Source: Rhizomys pruinosus (lineage: Eukaryota; Chordata; Mammalia; Rodentia; Spalacidae). Taken from it: 64,000 nt of DNA. Numbering within the stretch: the stretch's first letter is position 1; every line of letters begins with the position of its first letter. The DNA is taken from NCBI GenBank assembly GCA_009823505.1, contig VZQC01011955.1, forward strand, positions 1,025,497 to 1,089,496, written 5' to 3'. This document shows positions 58,275-64,000 of the stretch, piece after piece. Position numbers and translations under genes: made by a program. The notes beneath the pieces are model-generated. The model saw nothing but the letters and a program-made list of their open reading frames with translations. It searched no databases and was not told the DNA's origin.

Positions 58275-60144
58275 TCCGGGTTATTCTGTGTGTTTTCCTG
58301 GATCCAGGAAAAGCAGATCAAGACGGAGGACAGCTCTGCCTCCTTTGTAATTTTCCACTGGCCGAGCGGGAGGGAAGCCAAGGTCCAACTTTCCCCTGCA
58401 GTCTGCAGAACGCCGTTCCCCCAGAATGCTCCTGCGAGATGGAGAAGGAAGCCTCCCCATCGGTTAATCGGATAAAAGTCAATCTCCTTTTGATGAGTGA
58501 CCCAGCCTGGAATGTTCCGAAGGCTGGATCTTTAAAGGGGGCAGCTGCTGGGTACTGTCTTAAGTACCCCACCCATACAGTTTTAATTTTCAATTCTGAT
58601 TCTTGTTGAAGAAGGTAGTTAGGGTAGAGCTCAAGCCAAAGCTCTGGGAACAAAGATCTACCCTTGCCTTCTGGCTATTTGTACCTAGCCTGCTGAAGCA
58701 TCTTCAGCTCTCCTCCTCCCTGAGTGACTGTCTCTGAACAGTTTGACTGCCTGGTCACTCAAACAAAGGAGCATTTCTGTAGCCAGAGGTGGCCTCAGCC
58801 CTGACCTCTGCTTAGTTAAATTCCCTGCTCAGAACTGCTGGTAGATAGGGTCGCTAATGGAGATTCAGTGCTGTGGATGGGTCGCTCCAGATTCATCCTG
58901 GAGCATGCCCATGATCATGTCTTGATCAACCTCATTAAACACATCTCCATTGAATTATGTGGGGTGTGTTTTAAATAACCTTGGTGCAGCTTGTTCTCTG
59001 CCAGGCTGTGTGTCCAGAATTTTGGTACCCAATCAGCAATGCAGTTTGGATCATCTTTGCAATTTGTGTGGATGTTCTCCTTTGTATCTGCAACCCTTTG
59101 ATCCTATGATTCTAGGAACGTCGCCCTCAAGTGACATGTTTACAGCCTCTCCAGTCCATTGCAAACCCACTTGGGTCATTGCCTTTGGGGTGGGGCTTAG
59201 CAGTTGTCTGGGGTCATTCAGATGAAGGTTCAGGTTGAGAACCTAAGCCTGCCAGACCCTCTGCCCAGGCCTCTCCAGCCTCCTTCTATCCCAGGGTGCT
59301 GGCTGGCCTGCTTTCCCTGTGGGAATCCCTAAGGCCTGTGTTGATGGCTGACCTCAGTCCCCTGCCCCTAGAGACGGCGCCCTTCCCTTCCTAAGATGTC
59401 CTTTCTGCCCACTCTCTGGGTCCCAGACCTGTGAGTTAGATCTCATAGATGTACATACCTCAGCCAGCATCCCTTCAATTCCTCTTGTGCTTACCAAACA
59501 CCTGTGGCAGACACAAGGAAAAGGATTATCTCGGTCTTCTGTGATAACTTGACTTCACAAAGCCCTCATATCAGCAACCCATAGGGTGGCCTGTGAGAAC
59601 ATAAATTGTCTGTCAGGGACACTGGAAATTCCTGAGTAGTTACAACAGGATGGTGCCGATAAATAGTAATGTGAACCTGGGTCATCTGTAAAATAAATGG
59701 GATTATTTGGGGTTGGTAAAGAGATTATGGTAAGACATTCAAGCAGAGGGTACAGCATAGATGAAGGCTTGGCGGTGTGGTTCTGAGACCCATAGGAGTC
59801 ACGATCCTTTGGGGTGCAAGGTTGTCCATTTTCTGTTGCTATAATACCTGAGGCTGGGTAGTTTATAAAGGAAAGAGCTTGATGGTGGCTTGTGAGTCCG
59901 AATGTCTAAGTTTGAGAAGCCTCACGAAAGTACAAAAACCACTGCAGTGAAACAAGCTAGTATTTTAAAATGCCAGCCTTCTCTAGAAGATTCTAAACTT
60001 GACCCCTTCTCTTCTCAATGAACAGGAAAGAAACAAGCGATAAGCAAGTGCGAAAGTCACAGCAGCTCTGGGCCGATTCCTTTTCAATAGGCAGTAAGAA
60101 AGTTTGTAAGAAAATAAAAAAACCCCATGGTTTTGTTGAAGGCT

Positions 60145-60860
60145 CTGCTGCCTTCCTGTCATTGTAACAAAATGCCTGAGATAATCAGCTTAGAAAGGTA
60201 AAACGTTGGTCATGACTCAGCTTCAGAGCTTACCTACTTGGCGCATGTCCTTTGGACATGCGTCAGCACACAGAACATCATGGTAGGAGCACCTGGTGGA
60301 GGCGGCCTCTCCTGGTGGGAGCACCTGGTGGAGGAGGAGGCCTGTCCTATGGCCTAGTGGTTAAGAGCGCCGATCGCTCTTACAGAGGACCTGGGTTCGA
60401 TCTCCAGCACCCACATGGCGGCTGAGAACAATCTGTAACTCCAATTCCAGGAGAACTCCAGTTCCAGGGGAATCCGACACCCTCTTCTGACCTCCGCGGC
60501 ATTGCACGACACGGGTACACAAACCTAAATGCAGAAAGTACATTCATACACATACAAAAATAAATAAAATTAAAAACAAAAAAAAAGAAGAGGCCTGTCC
60601 TGGTGGGAGCACATCACGGAGGAGGCCTGTCCTGTCATGCTAAAAGTACATGGTGAGGGAGGTCTGTTACAGTTGGGCAGCTAGGAGGCAAAGTGAACAT
60701 AAGAAGCCGCAGTGTCCCCTTCAAGGGCTCCAATGACCTAACTTACCTCCACTAGGCCCCCACCTCCCAAAGGTCTCACCTCCTCCCACAGACCAGGACC
60801 AAGCCTTCAATATATGGCCTTTGGGGGGACAGTAAAGATCTAACCTGTCACAGCTTCAGT
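60145..60860 (-). mobile_element. MaLR-like LTR region split by a SINE
   Basis: TGTCATTGTAACAAAATGCC at the left and CTCCACTAGGCCCCCACCTC...TATGGCCTTTGGGGGGACAG at the right fit a reverse LTR. The middle carries repeated CACCTGGTGGAGG words. Confidence 0.5.
60349..60589 (+). mobile_element. B2/B3-type SINE, 5'-truncated
   Basis: GAGGCCTGTCCT at 60337-60348 and 60590-60601 is the target-site duplication. The SINE starts at ATGGCCTAGTGG, so the first 14 or so bases of the head are missing. Young subfamily. Confidence 0.92.
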
Positions 60861-61239
60861 GTGCTTGAGCACCAGGTCCATGTGTACTAAGGTCCTTTGT
60901 ACTTCAGGGACAGGGGCCCATGTTTTAGTAAACCACCCTGGGCCTTGAGGAACCAAGAAAGATGTTAAGCAGGTGAATAGCATATCACATCCTCTGGTTC
61001 AGAGAGATCAACTTTTCTTTATAATATGGTATGTGTGTTAGGGTTGATCCAACAGACGGGAGGGTTCTGGAGATTATTCAATTCTCAGAGCACATGAAGC
61101 CAGGCAGAGAGAGCGCCATGTGGTAGAGATGAGGAAGCTGAGCTGCAGGCGGGGAGGTGCTTCTGAATGAGAGCCCAGTAGTGTGGTTGATGCAGGGCTC
61201 CAGTTGTAAGTTCCAAGGTCTTCCTTTTTTTTTTTTTTT

Positions 61240-61360
61240 CAATACTCAGGAGGCAGAGGCAGGTGGATCTCTGTGAGACTGAGGCCATCCTGGTCTACAT
61301 ACAAGTTCCATGCCAGCTGGGCCTACAGAGACCCTGTTTCAGACAGAACAAAACAAAAAG
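61240..61360 (+). mobile_element. B1 SINE, 5'-truncated
   Basis: ATACTCAGGAGGCAGAGGCA through GAGACCCTGTTTCAGACAG. Confidence 0.88.
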
Positions 61361-61377
61361 ATTACTTCCTTTTCTTC

Positions 61378-61579
61378 CTTTATTTATTTTTACACATATG
61401 CTTAGTTTACCTGCATGTATGTAAATGCATCCCTGTCATGCAATATCTGAAGAGGCCAAAAGATGATGTCAGATCCCCTGAAACTGGAGTTACGGAGGGT
61501 TGTGGTGCTGGGACTTGAACCTGGGTCCTCTGCAAGAGCACCCAGTGCACTTAACCATGGAGCCATCTTTCCAGCCCCC
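61378..61579 (-). mobile_element. B2/B3-type SINE
   Basis: Reverse, with GGACTTGAACCTGGGTCC and ending CATCTTTCCAGCCCCC. Confidence 0.88.
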
Positions 61580-61639
61580 TGTTTTGTTCTTTTTAAAATC
61601 AAACTTTTGAGTTACTATGCAGTGTAATGGATTTTCTTA

Positions 61640-62110
61640 ACCTTAACTGACAATAACTTTCTTGAAGATTTTTATTAGCAGATATTAACTGTGCATAGTA
61701 ATAGGTTTCCTTATCTCATTGTCATACATGTAGATAATGTGTTTTGATCATATTTGTATCCCATTGTCCTCTCTTCTCTCGCACTCTCTGTGATCCCTCT
61801 TACACTTCCCAATCAGTCCACCTTCTCCTTTCTTGTGACCTAATGGGTTTTTAATCAGCATTACTCACTGGAGTAGTGAGTGAGAGGTGATTTACAGGAC
61901 TATGGGCAACTTACCCATGGCTAACCCCAATGAAGAAACATGACTCTTCCTCCCCTAATAACCATTGGCTGCCTATAAATCTTTAGGGAGGAGTGAGCCT
62001 TCATGAGCCTCTCATCACTCCTTGACAGATGTTGACAGCCTCGGTTTGTGCAGATCTAACATAGGACATCAGAGCTGTCTAGAGCTCAAGAGTATCACAG
62101 CCCATGCCAG
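61640..62110 (-). mobile_element. rodent L1 3' UTR fragment
   Basis: CATACATGTAGATAATGTGT, TTTGATCATATTTGTATCCC, TATGGGCAACTTACCCATGG and CTTCATGAGCCTCTCATC follow the reverse of Lx-type rodent L1 3' UTR. Confidence 0.6.
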
Positions 62111-63068
62111 GCTCAGAAGACAGCTTTCTAGGATGTTCCACCTCTTCCTCTCTCGCTCTTACATCCTTCCCACCCTGTCCTCTTCAGTGTTCTCTGAGCT
62201 CTGGAGGAGGCGATAATATTTAATTTAGAGCTGAGTGTTCAACAATTATTCTCTGCACTCTGGCCAGTGATGACAATGCAATAATCGCTTCCCATGGCAA
62301 AAAGAAGCTGCTCTGACCAGAGCTGACAGCAGCACTGATCTATGGCATAGACATAAATATTGAGAAAGCAACTGTTCAGATACATCTTGTCCATCTAGCA
62401 AAACAATAGCAGTCGCGTCCCCACCATGACCTCCTCCTGGCTTTTGACCAGGTTTGCAGTACCAAACATGATTTCCCTCCAGTGGAACAGATCTCAATTC
62501 CAATCAGAAAGTGTTTGGTTACTCCTCGTAGCAAAATCACTATCACATCAGAGGGCACATCTTGGCTGGTGGGTCAGTAATGTAGCACACGGGGTCCACA
62601 GCAAAGTAAGGCAACTGGTGACCATCCCCCTTCTTATTGTGGGATTCTCGTGCATACTCTGTTCTTATTCATCCTCCTCCCTCTCTACAAGTGGCAGAAG
62701 CAGCAGAAAAGTCAAGGAGGGGAGATGTCAGCTTTCAGCTCATACGTCAGAATACTCCAGTAGCAGATCTCCTGGGTCCATGGGTTCAAACGTGTTGGTT
62801 TGGGAATCTCTCTGCCTTTCTGTCTCTGTCTCTCTCTGTGGACCCAGTCCCTGTGACTCCAGGCTCTAGTATCCCTCCAACCTTGTAGTCAACCCCTCTA
62901 CAAAACAAGCTTTTCTCCTTTGATAAGAATCCTGAGACTCTCCTTGGACAATTTGGGTCATGTGTCTGTCCTTGGACCAGTCGTGATTAATTCAAGCTTC
63001 AGATTCTTTTTAAAATCTGGCTGTGGATTTACCTGTTCCCCTGGTGAGCTCCAACATGCGCGAGCATG

Positions 63069-63102
<34 letters not shown>

Positions 63103-64000
63103 TACACACCCATGCACACATGCACGCATGCACAGGTGGCCTGAGGAGTCTCAAATGGGAGAAGTACTTCTGACTCCTGGCCAGATGACCATGGCTCGGC
63201 TCATCCTGAGGAAGTGGTTCTGGTTAGAAGCAGCCCAAGAAATCCAGCTGAGCTTAGGGACTAAAGCAATGGCATCGACCCCCTAAGGGGTCCCCTGGTC
63301 ATTCAACTCAAGAAACCAGTTTTCCTTAGGTGGAAATAGCCTCAGCCTTGAAATCTGCCTTGCAAAGTTCCTGGCTTACAACTGCCTGTTAATAAGGTCT
63401 CTAATGGGGATTCCTTACTGTACATGCATCATTCCAGTTTCAGCCTGTAGAATGTTCGTGATCATGTCTCCATCTACCAGACAGGTGGGAGGGAAGGAGA
63501 AAGAGAGGGATAACTCTAGAAGGTAGGCGCGGAGGGAAGCCAGGAAACACTGGCCCAGAAGACCAAGGATTAGGCTTAAGGGTTGTAAGCATGGCACAGA
63601 CCTATGAAATCGCTCCCCGCCTCCAGAAATAATGCAGAAACCTTTGCAGGAAGCATTATGTGACTTCTGTGTGACCAGGCAGACCTCCTTCATCAAACAA
63701 AAAGTACTCTGCTGCATTTCCCAGGATGACCAGCTTATTCCAGTTTGCCCAGAGCTCTCTGGGTTTCCCCTGTTTTTCCTACGCTGGGGAAACTGCTCCC
63801 TTCTGGCAAAGACAAGACAGTTTTTAACGTTTTTTTTTTTCGTTGTGTTTATTTAGAGGATGTTTTGCTTATTTTATCATGAAACTTGCAAGAGTTTCCC
63901 AAACTGGATCTGGAATTCATTGCATGTAAGGCTTAGCTCTGTGCCACTATCCCATCAGCCCTCTGTGTCCTGATCCTGGGAAATAGTTCCTGTGATACAG
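62111..64000. other. intronic stretch
   Basis: No exon seen. CA repeat at about 63069-63096 and T run at 63830-63840. Part 62215-62440 is repeat-free and AT-rich. Confidence 0.5.

Larger units (their letters stand above)
58224..64000 (+). other. PRIMA1: PRIMA1 intron after the PRAD exon (partial)
   Basis: The intron opens with GTAAGT and runs out of the window. It holds a GTT repeat 18 bases from the donor, MaLR-like LTR pieces at 59822-59900 and 60145-60860, a SINE at 60349-60589, a B1 at 61240-61360, a B2-type SINE at 61378-61579, an L1 3' UTR piece at 61640-62110 and a CA repeat at about 63069-63096. No reading frame for the transmembrane exon was found. Confidence 0.8.

Overview
The window is mammalian nuclear DNA from a muroid rodent. 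The evidence is a dense mix of B1 and B2/B3/B4-type SINEs, MaLR LTRs, rodent L1 pieces, older MIR/L2/L1M/hAT remnants, CA/GT microsatellites and spliced coding exons. There are no operons or bacterial features. The common young tRNA-derived SINE here differs from the standard mouse B2, so I do not name a species.

Only one functional gene is recognisable. It is the 5' part of PRIMA1 (proline-rich membrane anchor 1, the membrane anchor of acetylcholinesterase) on the + strand. A CpG-island promoter lies at about 50.39-51.08 kb. The first coding exon (start codon and signal peptide) ends at 51776, and the exon with the cysteine/proline-rich attachment domain is 58088-58223. The transmembrane and cytoplasmic exons lie beyond the right edge. 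One processed pseudogene, of SERF2, sits at 19.3-19.7 kb.

Layout: 1-16960 is a repeated region. A unit of about 7.6 kb (9374-16960) is intact once. It is also present as its last 2.27 kb (1-2266) followed head-to-tail by its first 5.2 kb (2267-7533). A 1.84-kb single-copy stretch (7534-9373) separates the copies. The copies are identical over long stretches but differ in patches full of one-base indels. Region 16961-50000 is intergenic and made mostly of nested repeats: a nearly complete MaLR element, the SERF2 retrocopy, duplicated B1s, a GC-box minisatellite, a hAT remnant, LTRs, L1 tails and many SINEs with target-site duplications. Region 50000-64000 is the PRIMA1 promoter, two exons and introns.

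The strangest signal is at 2268-3120. This GC-rich block looks unrelated to everything else, but it aligns co-linearly with 9374-10200 if nearly every T of that segment is read as G. Replacement is almost total at the duplication junction and fades smoothly to none over about 850 bases. A sequencing or consensus artefact is the likeliest cause, but a directional T-to-G mutation tract starting at a rearrangement junction should be excluded with raw reads. I found no convincing new protein-coding system.
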